Assembly (NCBI GenBank): GCA_900548465.1
Contig: URKY01000053.1
Span: forward strand, 1-14,015
DNA length: 14,015 nucleotides
From: an uncultured Eubacterium sp.
GTDB lineage: Bacteria > Bacillota > Clostridia > Lachnospirales > Lachnospiraceae
Direction: 5' to 3'
Within the stretch, counting starts at the first letter, position 1, and every line of letters begins with the position of its first letter. Positions 7,015 to 14,015 of the stretch are shown here, in pieces. A model generated the notes under the pieces. That model had not been told where the DNA came from, did not search any database, and saw only the letters and a program-made list of their open reading frames with translations. The translations under genes and the position numbers were made by a program.

Positions 7015-8247
7015 ATGGCAATGAAGAAACCTGAATTATTGGTTCCGGCAAGCAGTCTGGAAGTGTTGAAAACAGCTGTACGTTATGGTGCAGATGCAGT
7101 ATATATTGGTGGAGAGGTTTTTGGTCTTAGAGCAAAGGCTAAGAATTTTTCTCTGGAAGAAATGGCAGAGGGTGTGGAATTTGCACACGAACATGGAGTA
7201 AAAGTTTACGTTACGGCTAATATTCTGGCTCATAATGCTGATATAGAGCCTGTAAAAGTATATTTCAATGATTTGAAAAAAGTAAAGCCGGATGCTCTTA
7301 TTATTTCGGATCCTGCAATATTTACAATTGCAAAGGAAGTATTACCGGAAATGGAACTTCATATAAGCACTCAGGCTAATAACACAAATTATGGAACGTA
7401 TAATTTCTGGTATAATCTTGGAGCTAAAAGAGTAGTTTCAGCAAGAGAATTGTCCATAAAAGAAATAAGTGAAATAAGAAAAAATATTCCAAAAGATATG
7501 GAAATTGAAACTTTTGTTCACGGAGCAATGTGTATATCCTACTCAGGAAGATGTCTTTTAAGCAGCTTTATGACAGGAAGGGATGCCAACAAAGGTGCCT
7601 GTACACATCCATGCAGATGGAAGTATGCAGTAGTGGAAGAAAACAGACCGGGAGAATATATGCCAATTGAAGAAAATGAACGTGGCACATATATTTTTAA
7701 CTCAAAGGATTTATGCATGATAGATCACATTCCGGAACTGGTAGAGGCAGGAATTGACAGCTTTAAGATTGAAGGAAGAATGAAGACAGCTCTGTATGTG
7801 GCTACAGTAGCCAGAACATACAGAATGGCAATAGATGATTATTTTGAAAACCCTGACAAATATAGGGAGAATATTCCAAAATACAAAAAACTGATTTCAC
7901 AGTGTACTTACAGACAGTACACAACAGGATTTTTCTTTGGAAAGCCTGATGAGACAACACAGATATATGATGCAAATGTTTACGAGAGAGATTATGTGTA
8001 TCTTGGAATTGTAGGAGATGAAACAGCTCCTTTAGAATATTCGCTAGAACAGAAGAACAAATTCTATACAGGACAGAAAATTGAAGTTATGAAGCCTGAC
8101 GGAAGAGATATTGAAGTAGAGGTTGTGGCAATAAAGGATGAGGAAGGAAATGAAATGGAAAGTTGTCCTCACCCGAAACAAAAGCTTACAATTAACCTTG
8201 GAATGGAATTAGACAAGGGTGACATCCTTAGAATGAAAGATGAATAG
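7015..8247 (+). CDS. trhP: U32 family protein, probable tRNA uridine-34 hydroxylase TrhP
   Basis: Historically annotated as peptidase U32; TrhP proteins (E. coli YegQ, B. subtilis YrrN/YrrO) perform prephenate-dependent hydroxylation of tRNA U34. The 410 residues start with PELLVPASSLEVLKTAVRYGADAVYIGG and contain the U32 signature ETFVHGAMCISYSGRCLLSS. Cysteines C173, C180, C196, C200 and C236 are candidates for the Fe-S cluster that U32 hydroxylases bind. A C-terminal beta-barrel-like region follows (about 325-410). With TrmR just upstream it would supply ho5U34 for methylation to mo5U34. Only one U32 gene is present where B. subtilis has two. GAGGTG (7005-7010) lies 4 bases before the ATG at 7015; ATG 7021 (MKKPELL) is an alternative start. 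Confidence 0.87.
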   Translation: MAMKKPELLVPASSLEVLKTAVRYGADAVYIGGEVFGLRAKAKNFSLEEMAEGVEFAHEHGVKVYVTANILAHNADIEPVKVYFNDLKKVKPDALIISDPAIFTIAKEVLPEMELHISTQANNTNYGTYNFWYNLGAKRVVSARELSIKEISEIRKNIPKDMEIETFVHGAMCISYSGRCLLSSFMTGRDANKGACTHPCRWKYAVVEENRPGEYMPIEENERGTYIFNSKDLCMIDHIPELVEAGIDSFKIEGRMKTALYVATVARTYRMAIDDYFENPDKYRENIPKYKKLISQCTYRQYTTGFFFGKPDETTQIYDANVYERDYVYLGIVGDETAPLEYSLEQKNKFYTGQKIEVMKPDGRDIEVEVVAIKDEEGNEMESCPHPKQKLTINLGMELDKGDILRMKDE

Positions 8248-8280
8248 ATGATAATTGTCACTTATTAGTATTGTACAGGC

Positions 8281-8308
8281 ACGAGAAACGCATAAATGAC
8301 ATAAAATA
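8281..8308 (+). promoter_or_regulatory. Candidate sigma-K-type promoter before the sigma factor gene
   Basis: CATAAAATA at 8300-8308 matches the mother-cell -10 consensus CATANNNTA at every fixed base. An AC at 8281-8282 lies 17 bases upstream, as in sigma-K promoters. The predicted start near 8315 leaves about 22 bases to the TTG start, with the ribosome site in between. The -35 is only two bases long, so in this AT-rich sequence chance is a real alternative. No sigma-A promoter of similar quality is seen in the 89-base spacer. Confidence 0.4.
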
Positions 8309-8336
8309 AATTAAGTATGTCGTGAGGTAAAAGTGC

Positions 8337-8957
8337 TTGAAAACTTTTTTAGAACCTTTAACCCCGGATGAAGAGAGAGAATGTTTGGAGAGATTTAGCA
8401 GGGGGGATAAAGAAGCAAAGGACATACTGATTGAAAGAAATTTAAGGTTAGTGGCACATATTGCAAAGAAATACTATTCAGACAACAGGGACAATGAGGA
8501 TTTGATATCGATAGGGATAATCGGTCTTATAAAAGCCGTTAACACATATAATCAGGATAAGGGAAACCGGCTGGTTACCTATGCATCAAAGTGCATTGAA
8601 AATGAATTGCTGATGATGCTTAGAAGTGAAAAGAAACGGAACAAAGAGGTATCCTTAAGTGAGCCAATAGGAATGGATAAAGAAGGAAACACCATTAGCC
8701 TTATTGATGTTGTTGAAAATGATGATATTGATACTCTTCAGAAAATGGAAAATGCCGAGGACATTGTAAGGGTTCGTTGCTATGTGGAAGAGGTGCTATC
8801 AGATAGGGAAAAGGAAATCATTGTAAAGCGGTATGGTTTAGATGGAAGTCCCCCGGTTACTCAAAAGCAGGTGGGAAATGAAATGAAAATATCCCGCAGT
8901 TATGTCAGCAGAATAGAAAAAAGAGCATTGGAAAAATTACGAAAAGCATTTGGATAA
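8337..8957 (+). CDS. sigK: Sporulation-type sigma factor, SigK-like
   Basis: This sigma-70 family factor would direct RNA polymerase to late mother-cell sporulation genes. The 206 residues hold region 2 at about 29-98 (ILIERNLRLVAHIAKKY, EDLISIGIIGLIKAVNTY, RLVTYASKCIENELLMMLRS), then EVSLSEPIGMDKEGN (104-118), a SigK/SigE-like linker. Region 4 is at about 145-203, with the DNA-binding helix around TQKQVGNEMKISRSYVSRIE. It begins directly at FLEPLTPDEE, the place where mature SigK starts, with no hydrophobic pro-sequence, so activation by proteolysis is not expected. The start is TTG, supported by GTGAGGT (8322-8328) 8 bases upstream. The gene is intact, with no skin-type interruption. A paralogous SigK-like regulator is an alternative. 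Confidence 0.8.
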   Translation: MKTFLEPLTPDEERECLERFSRGDKEAKDILIERNLRLVAHIAKKYYSDNRDNEDLISIGIIGLIKAVNTYNQDKGNRLVTYASKCIENELLMMLRSEKKRNKEVSLSEPIGMDKEGNTISLIDVVENDDIDTLQKMENAEDIVRVRCYVEEVLSDREKEIIVKRYGLDGSPPVTQKQVGNEMKISRSYVSRIEKRALEKLRKAFG

Positions 8958-8975
8958 TGTACGAATTGCCGTGTA

Positions 8976-9206
8976 ATGATGATTATGTGTGTGGAGTCGT
9001 ACGTACCTTCAACAACTTCGGTAATGGGTGAAGATATTGCAAATCAGAAAAATGGTGCAAAGGCAGGTACATTCGGCTGGTACAGCTATGAAATTTTAGC
9101 TGATGATACTATAAAGATTACCAAGTGTAATGTGAATTTTGAATCAGAAGACATGCATACAGAAGATTTAAGTATTCCGGGGCAGATAGAGGGCAAAAAG
9201 ATTTGA
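8976..9206 (+). pseudogene. Fragment resembling a BspA-type leucine-rich-repeat surface protein
   Basis: An open frame of 76 residues with no ribosome site in front of it. Its second half, YSYEILADDTIKITKCN followed by EDLSIPGQIEGKKI, follows the pattern of the first repeat unit in BspA-like surface proteins (a YEIL..DGT.KIT segment, then L.IP..I.GK.V). The frame stops exactly where such repeats normally continue with a TSIG..AF segment. It has no signal peptide and no following repeats, so I read it as the remnant of a deleted or decayed surface-protein gene. A small real protein of unknown function cannot be excluded. Confidence 0.45.
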
Positions 9207-9274
9207 AGAAGGGATCAATAGGAAATTATGTGCCTTCAACAAAAGAATATATGGGAAAGGATTATCCATTTTAG
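9206..9274 (+). pseudogene. Shifted-frame tail fragment ending GKDYPF-stop
   Basis: In a frame different from the preceding fragment, the sequence reads KKGSIGNYVPSTKEYMGKDY then PF and TAG at 9272-9274, with no start codon or ribosome site of its own. Its YVPST...MG.D block echoes YVPSTTSVMGED near 9000-9035 in the preceding fragment. This suggests a coding tail left after a frameshift or deletion. I do not recognise the parent family. Confidence 0.3.
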
Positions 9275-9281
9275 GAAAAAA

Positions 9282-9301
9282 TACAATACTTTAAAATTGT
9301 A
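9282..9301. promoter_or_regulatory. Dyad just upstream of the comM promoter
   Basis: TACAAT (9282-9287) and ATTGTA (9296-9301) form a perfect 6-bp inverted repeat with an 8-base A/T-rich centre, ending 4 bases before the -35 box. It could be a regulator site or a weak hairpin; nothing in the sequence identifies a binding protein. Confidence 0.25.
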
Positions 9302-9305
9302 GCTC

Positions 9306-9334
9306 TTGACGATTGATATAAAAAGTGATACACT
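9306..9334 (+). promoter_or_regulatory. Sigma-A promoter of comM-dprA-topA
   Basis: -35 TTGACG (9306-9311), a 17-bp spacer and -10 TACACT (9329-9334) match the consensus at 5/6 and 4/6. Transcription would begin near 9341, about 40 bases before the comM start at 9382 and its AAGGAG site. The promoter position argues against the in-frame GTG at 9325 as the start of comM. Confidence 0.65.
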
Positions 9335-9381
9335 CACAAATAATAAGATACGGTGCAAAAAAACAGAATAAAGGAGTTACA

Positions 9382-10899
9382 ATGGTTTCAAAAATAAACT
9401 GTGCCACTATAACGGGAATAGATGTTGTTCCTGTTATAGTTGAAACTGATATATGTAATGGTCTGCCAAGTTTCGACATGGTAGGCCTTTTATCTTATGA
9501 CATAAAAGAGGCAAGGGAGCGGGTGAAAACCGCCATAAAAAATTCAGGATTTATTATACCTCCAAGAAGAATAACAATAAATTTTTCTCCCGGAAATATA
9601 AGAAAGACCGGAACTTATTTTGATATGGCTATTGCAGTATCGATACTTAAGGCTTTAGACATTGTGGATGTGGATATGGAAGACAAAATGTTTGTAGGAG
9701 AACTGAGCCTTAATGGAGAGGTTGTTTCCGTAAATGGAATATTGCCTATAGTTCTTCATGCATTGGAAAATGGAATTAAACAGTGTTTTATTCCGGAAGA
9801 AAATATCGGTGAATGTCAGCTGATTGAAGGGATAGATGTTATAGGAGTAAAGAATCTTAATGAATTGGTGGTTTTTCTTTCTAACGAGGGATATATAGAA
9901 AAAAGTTTGCCTACCATCATAAAAGGCAATGAAGAAAAATCTACCGGCAATGATTTTTGTCACATAAAGGGGCAGGTACAGGCAAAAAAAGGAGCGGAGA
10001 TTGCGGCAGCAGGTATGCATAATATTTTGCTGGTAGGGCCACCGGGGACGGGAAAAACTGCCATTGCAAGGGCATTGCCTTCGATACTTCCAGATATGAG
10101 CTGGAAAGAGAAAATAGAAATTTCGAAAATTCAAAGTGTAGCCGGCACATTGAACGGAAATCTTGTTATGGACAGACCTTTTAGAAATCCTCACCACACA
10201 TCAACTGTTGTGGCATTTACGGGAGGGGGAATGAATCCAAAACCTGGAGAACTTACTTTGGCTCATGGAGGAGTCTTGTATATGGATGAATTTCCTGAAT
10301 TTTCAAGGAATGTTATGGAGGCTTTAAGGCAGCCCCTTGAGGACAGAAATGTAGTAATATCACGAAGTGGGGGAAATTATAAATTCCCGGCAGATTTTAT
10401 TTTGATGGCATCAATGAATCCCTGCAGATGCGGTTATTACCCTGATAGAAACAGGTGTGATTGTACAGAGCGGGATGTGAGAAAATATCTTGAAAAAGTA
10501 AGTGGTCCCATACTTGATAGAATTGACGTCTGTGTCCATATGACCCCGGTGCCGTTTTTTGAACTAAAGAAGGAAAAGAAAGAGGAAACATCAGAAGCAA
10601 TAAAGAAGAGAGTTAACAGAGCCGTTGAAATTCAAAGGGAAAGATATAAGAAAGAAAAATTTGATTATAATGGACAGCTTTACGGAGAAAAAGTAAAAGA
10701 ATATTGTCATTTAAATAAGAAAGAACAGGAACTGATTGAAGAAGTATATGAAAAGATGCAGCTAAGTGTAAGAGCATATGAAAAAATATTAAAAGTTGCA
10801 AGGACTATTTCGGATTTGAAAGAGAAAAAGGAAATATCAACATTAGAAATAGCGGAAGCAGTAAGTTACAAATTTTCAAACAATATGGGGGTCAGATGA
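9382..10899 (+). CDS. comM: ComM/YifB family AAA+ ATPase (Mg-chelatase-like)
   Basis: ComM is a hexameric helicase that promotes branch migration and integration of incoming single-stranded DNA during natural transformation; the YifB family is also present in species not known to be competent. The 505 residues have the ComM N-terminal domain (about 1-150), then the ATPase with Walker A GPPGTGKT at 219-226 and Walker B YMDE ending D302-E303. FRNPHHTSTVVAFTGGG and KPGELTLAHGG lie between them, followed by MASMNPCRCGYY and the C-terminal Mg-chelatase-type domain. The ATG at 9382 follows AAGGAG by 5 bases and gives the normal family N-terminus VSKINCATITGID. The stop overlaps the dprA start (ATGA at 10896), so the two are translationally coupled. 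Confidence 0.93.
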   Translation: MVSKINCATITGIDVVPVIVETDICNGLPSFDMVGLLSYDIKEARERVKTAIKNSGFIIPPRRITINFSPGNIRKTGTYFDMAIAVSILKALDIVDVDMEDKMFVGELSLNGEVVSVNGILPIVLHALENGIKQCFIPEENIGECQLIEGIDVIGVKNLNELVVFLSNEGYIEKSLPTIIKGNEEKSTGNDFCHIKGQVQAKKGAEIAAAGMHNILLVGPPGTGKTAIARALPSILPDMSWKEKIEISKIQSVAGTLNGNLVMDRPFRNPHHTSTVVAFTGGGMNPKPGELTLAHGGVLYMDEFPEFSRNVMEALRQPLEDRNVVISRSGGNYKFPADFILMASMNPCRCGYYPDRNRCDCTERDVRKYLEKVSGPILDRIDVCVHMTPVPFFELKKEKKEETSEAIKKRVNRAVEIQRERYKKEKFDYNGQLYGEKVKEYCHLNKKEQELIEEVYEKMQLSVRAYEKILKVARTISDLKEKKEISTLEIAEAVSYKFSNNMGVR

Positions 10900-11810
10900 A
10901 AGAGGAATATAAGACAGAAGAATTTAAGAAAAAATTAAGGGACAGGGATATAAAAATGGTTTGTGTAGGAGAAAGGGATTATCCTGAAAAACTGATACCT
11001 TATGGGGATAAGCCGGAGGTGCTTTTCTATAAGGGGAGACTACCGGATAAAGATAAGCCTATAGTGGCAATGGTGGGGGCAAGAGCCTGTTCAAACTATG
11101 GACGAACTATGGCAAAAAAGATTGCAGGGGAGCTGGCTTACAATAATGTCCAGATAATAAGTGGAATGGCAAGAGGCATTGATACATATAGTCAATTAGG
11201 AGCAGTTGAGGCAGGGGGTGCAACCTTTGCCGTGTTAGGCTGTGGAGTAGATATATGTTATCCCACTGAAAATATAGAATTATATGAAAATATAATCAAA
11301 ACAGGGGGCATTATTTCCGAATATCCTCCCGGGGACAAACCATTGGCATGGCATTTTCCAATGAGAAACAGAATAATAAGCGGACTTTCGGATAAAGTAG
11401 TTGTAGTGGAGGCAAAAGAAAAAAGCGGATCCCTTATAACAGTTGAGTGGGCTTTGGAACAGGGAAAGGATGTAATGGCTGTGCCGGGTCGTGTAGATGA
11501 CAAATTAAGTGAAGGCTGTAACCGATTAATAAGGAGTGGTGCAGGGCTTGTAAGAGGCGCAAAAGATATATTGGAAGAACTTAAATACGAAGTATTTAAT
11601 AAAGAAAAGGAAAATGCAATTAAAGAAAAAATACTTGAAAAAGATTTTTTGTTGTTGTATAGTGAGTTAGGTTTACAGCCGAAAAGTATAGATGAATTAA
11701 TGGAAAAGACAGGAATAGAGTACGGAATACTGGCAGACATGTTGTTACAATTGCAGTTGAGAGGGCTTGTAGAGCAACCGTCAGATAACTATTATTCGAG
11801 GCTGGAATAA
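10896..11810 (+). CDS. dprA: DNA-processing protein DprA
   Basis: DprA binds single-stranded DNA entering the cell and loads RecA on it. The 304 residues contain the Rossmann-like core at about 54-230, with VAMVGARACSNYG, SGMARGIDTYSQ (89-100), AVLGCGVDICYP, FPMRNRIISGLS (154-165) and EAKEKSGSLITVEWALEQG, and a C-terminal winged-helix domain (about 250-304). The position often occupied by His in SGLARGID..AH is Gln here (Q100). A full N-terminal SAM domain is not obvious, so it is closer in size to the short B. subtilis and pneumococcal forms. It overlaps comM by 4 bases and is 20 bases from topA, consistent with one transcript. Confidence 0.94.
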   Translation: MKEEYKTEEFKKKLRDRDIKMVCVGERDYPEKLIPYGDKPEVLFYKGRLPDKDKPIVAMVGARACSNYGRTMAKKIAGELAYNNVQIISGMARGIDTYSQLGAVEAGGATFAVLGCGVDICYPTENIELYENIIKTGGIISEYPPGDKPLAWHFPMRNRIISGLSDKVVVVEAKEKSGSLITVEWALEQGKDVMAVPGRVDDKLSEGCNRLIRSGAGLVRGAKDILEELKYEVFNKEKENAIKEKILEKDFLLLYSELGLQPKSIDELMEKTGIEYGILADMLLQLQLRGLVEQPSDNYYSRLE

Positions 11811-11830
11811 AGTCTTAGAAGGAGATGTTT

Positions 11831-13903
11831 ATGGCAAAGTATCTTGTGATTGTGGAATCACCGGCAAAAGTAAAAACTATAAAGAAATTTCTTGGTTCAA
11901 ATTATGATGTGGTAGCATCTAACGGACATGTACGGGACATGCCTAAGAGTTCAATGGGAATTGATTTTGAAAATGATTATGAACCTAAATATATAACGAT
12001 AAGAGGAAAAGGCGAAAAGCTTGCAGAACTCAGACGTCATGTAAAAAAAGCGGATAAAGTATATCTGGCAACTGACCCGGACCGTGAAGGAGAAGCTATA
12101 TCATGGCATCTTGCCCATGCACTTAAATTAGACCCAAAGAAAACCGCCCGTATTACATTTAATGAAATTACAAAACAGGCAGTTAAGGAGTCTTTGAAAC
12201 ATCCAAGAGAAATAGATATGGACCTTGTTGATGCACAGCAGGCAAGACGTGTAATGGACAGAATGGTAGGTTACAGCATAAGTCCACTTTTATGGCAGAA
12301 AATAAAAAGAGGTCTTAGTGCAGGACGAGTTCAGTCAGTAGCACTTAGAATGCTTTGCGACAGAGAAGATGAAATAAATGCATTTATTCCAAAAGAGTAT
12401 TGGGATATGGATGCAGTTTTGAAAAATAAAAACAAAGAATTTACCGTAAGCTTCTACGGAGATAAAAAAGGTAAAATAGAAATTACAGGAAAAGAACAGC
12501 TTGATAAAATCATCAGCCAGTTAAAAGACAGTAAATTTACTGTTAATGACATAAAAAAAGGAAGCAGAACAAGAAAGTGCCCTATTCCTTTTACAACAAG
12601 TACAATGCAGCAGGAAGCATCTAAGGCTCTGAATTTCTCAACACAGAAGACTATGAGAATAGCGCAGCAGTTGTATGAAGGTGTAGAAATTAAAGGTCGT
12701 GGCAGCATTGGTCTTATCACATATCTGCGTACAGATTCCACAAGAGTATCTGAAACGGCAGAAGCTCAGGTAAAAGAATTTATTCAGGAAAATTACGGAC
12801 CTGACTACATGGCAAATGAAATTGCAACAAAGAAATCAAATAAAAAAATTCAGGATGCCCATGAAGCCATAAGACCTACGGATGTCACACTGACACCGGA
12901 TCAGGTAAAGGCACAGCTTCCAAGAGACCAGTTCAGACTGTATCAGTTAATATGGAAGCGTTTTGTGGCAAGCCGTATGGGAAATGCAGTTTATGAAACA
13001 TATAATGTAAAAGTTGGAGCAGGAGATTATTTATTCAATGCTTCTACGTCAAAACTGGATTTTGACGGATTTATGAAAATATACACTGACAGCGACAATG
13101 AAAAGGTTGTTACTAACAATGTTATAGCAAAGCTTGAAAAAGACTCAGAAATCGAGTTTGTTAAGTTTGAAGAAAATCAGCACTTCACACAGCCACCGGC
13201 ACACTTTACGGAAGCCGCATTAGTTAAGGCAATGGAAGAGCAGGGAATAGGAAGACCAAGTACCTACGCTCCGACAATCAGCACAATTGTCGGCAGAAGA
13301 TATGTAACAAAGGAAAAGAAAAATCTTTATGTTACAGAATTAGGTGAGGCAGTTAACAATGTAATGAAGACGGCATTTAAGGTTATTGTTGATACAGAGT
13401 TCACAGCCAATATGGAATCTCTTCTTGATGCAGTGGAAGAAGGAACAATTGATTGGAAGACTATTATCAGAAACTTCTATCCTGATCTTGACGTAATGGT
13501 TAAGAATGCTGAAGAAAAATTAGAAAAAATTCATATTGCAGACGAAGAATCGGATGAGATATGTGAAGAGTGTGGAAGACGTATGGTTATTAAATATGGT
13601 CCACATGGAAAATTCCTTGCATGTCCGGGATTTCCTGAATGTAGAAATACAAAGCCTTATTTAGAGAAGGTAGGAGTGCCATGTCCTAAGTGTGGAAAGG
13701 ATGTTGTGTACAGAATGACTAAAAAGGGACGTAGATATTATGGATGTATAGACAGCCCTGAATGTGATTTCATGTCATGGCAGAAGCCTTCAACAAAGAA
13801 ATGCCCACAGTGTGGTGGATATATGGTGGAAAAGGGAAACAAGTTAGCCTGTGCCAATGTTGAATGTGGCTATGTTGAAACAAAAGAAAAGGCTAAACAG
13901 TAA
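11831..13903 (+). CDS. topA: DNA topoisomerase I
   Basis: This type IA topoisomerase relaxes negative supercoils behind polymerases. Of 690 residues, the TOPRIM domain occupies about 1-115 with E9 (VIVESPAK) and the acidic triad D82, D84, E86 in TDPDREGEAISWHL. The catalytic tyrosine is Y298 in LITYLRTDSTRVS, and EQGIGRPSTYAPTI lies in the core. Three C-terminal four-cysteine zinc ribbons begin at C578, C618 and C658, a common Firmicutes arrangement. The ATG at 11831 is 6 bases after GGAG; the in-frame ATG at 11825 overlaps that site, so it is less likely. In many Firmicutes dprA-topA is followed by trmFO or codY, which would lie beyond the window. Confidence 0.96.
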   Translation: MAKYLVIVESPAKVKTIKKFLGSNYDVVASNGHVRDMPKSSMGIDFENDYEPKYITIRGKGEKLAELRRHVKKADKVYLATDPDREGEAISWHLAHALKLDPKKTARITFNEITKQAVKESLKHPREIDMDLVDAQQARRVMDRMVGYSISPLLWQKIKRGLSAGRVQSVALRMLCDREDEINAFIPKEYWDMDAVLKNKNKEFTVSFYGDKKGKIEITGKEQLDKIISQLKDSKFTVNDIKKGSRTRKCPIPFTTSTMQQEASKALNFSTQKTMRIAQQLYEGVEIKGRGSIGLITYLRTDSTRVSETAEAQVKEFIQENYGPDYMANEIATKKSNKKIQDAHEAIRPTDVTLTPDQVKAQLPRDQFRLYQLIWKRFVASRMGNAVYETYNVKVGAGDYLFNASTSKLDFDGFMKIYTDSDNEKVVTNNVIAKLEKDSEIEFVKFEENQHFTQPPAHFTEAALVKAMEEQGIGRPSTYAPTISTIVGRRYVTKEKKNLYVTELGEAVNNVMKTAFKVIVDTEFTANMESLLDAVEEGTIDWKTIIRNFYPDLDVMVKNAEEKLEKIHIADEESDEICEECGRRMVIKYGPHGKFLACPGFPECRNTKPYLEKVGVPCPKCGKDVVYRMTKKGRRYYGCIDSPECDFMSWQKPSTKKCPQCGGYMVEKGNKLACANVECGYVETKEKAKQ

Positions 13904-13914
13904 TGTGAAACATA

Positions 13915-13959
13915 ATTTTGTGGAAAAATTGTGGAAAAAATAACAATTGTCCACAAAAT
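13915..13959. other. Hairpin with three DnaA-box-like sequences downstream of topA
   Basis: ATTTTGTGGA (13915-13924) pairs perfectly with TCCACAAAAT (13950-13959), and AATTG/CAATT (13927-13931 with 13944-13948) continues the stem inside. No T-run follows on the + strand, so it is not a typical intrinsic terminator. TTTTCCACA occurs twice on the minus strand (13919-13927 and 13930-13938, 11 bases apart) and fits the DnaA-box pattern TTWTNCACA; TTGTCCACA on the + strand (13947-13955) differs at one position. The rest of 13904-14015 shows no gene. Confidence 0.4.
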
Positions 13960-14015
13960 AGCTGACTTGTAAAAGTAAATTCCGTATGAAAGACTAAATT
14001 CCACCCACTGTTAAA

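Noticed and set aside
8959..9002. Inverted repeat GTACGA/TCGTAC after the sigma factor gene
   Set aside because: A 6-bp stem with a 32-base loop and no T-run; probably coincidental.
9655..10197. Antisense open frame of 180 codons inside comM
   Set aside because: It lies fully opposite a well-conserved ATPase gene, has no convincing ribosome site, and its product is a low-complexity shadow.
11258..11740. Antisense open frame of 160 codons inside dprA
   Set aside because: It is serine- and leucine-rich shadow coding opposite conserved DprA motifs, with no independent start signals.
1..14015. CRISPR arrays, tRNA or rRNA genes, insertion sequences, T-boxes and riboswitches
   Set aside because: None seen on either strand: no regularly spaced repeats, no transposase frames, and the spacers are too short or lack recognisable conserved RNA elements.

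Overview
The window looks like a stretch of chromosome from a low-GC Gram-positive anaerobe of the class Clostridia, most likely Lachnospiraceae. The evidence is the A/T-rich codon use, strong Shine-Dalgarno sites, the ireB-ruvX-DUF1292 trio typical of Firmicutes, RNase J, a SigK-type sporulation sigma factor, and the block of MltG-like protein, tRNA methyltransferase and U32 protein that parallels yrrL-yrrM-yrrN/yrrO of Bacillus subtilis. Nearly every gene is on the + strand. The assignment is by inference from gene content; no marker RNA is present.

Layout. Bases 1-1248 hold the last 18 codons of a probable cysteine desulfurase followed by thiI (tRNA 4-thiouridine synthesis). Bases 1260-1636 hold the only minus-strand gene, a small HPr-like protein with its own promoter and terminator. 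It keeps the regulatory-serine motif of HPr but has no catalytic histidine. Bases 1692-8247 are a long co-oriented run: mtaB, ireB, ruvX, a DUF1292 protein, RNase J, a short MltG-like membrane protein, a TrmR-type methyltransferase and a TrhP-type U32 protein. Bases 8337-8957 encode a SigK-like sigma factor with a TTG start, no pro-sequence and a possible sigma-K promoter. Bases 8958-9305 contain no intact gene, only a fragment resembling a BspA-type surface-repeat protein and a shifted-frame tail. Bases 9306-13903 carry comM, dprA and topA behind a good sigma-A promoter. The last 112 bases hold a hairpin with DnaA-box-like sequences.

How the genes fit together. Three tRNA modification routes are visible: s4U8 (desulfurase plus ThiI), ms2t6A37 (MtaB) and mo5U34 (TrhP hydroxylation followed by TrmR methylation). 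IreB links to PASTA-kinase signalling. RNase J handles RNA decay. ComM and DprA process incoming single-stranded DNA, and RuvX and TopA act on nucleic-acid structure. The window is mostly conserved housekeeping DNA and I see no convincing new multi-gene system. The points most worth a second look are the histidine-less HPr homologue, the catalytic-domain-less MltG-like protein, the sigK promoter, the decayed locus before comM and the DnaA-box-like hairpin after topA.
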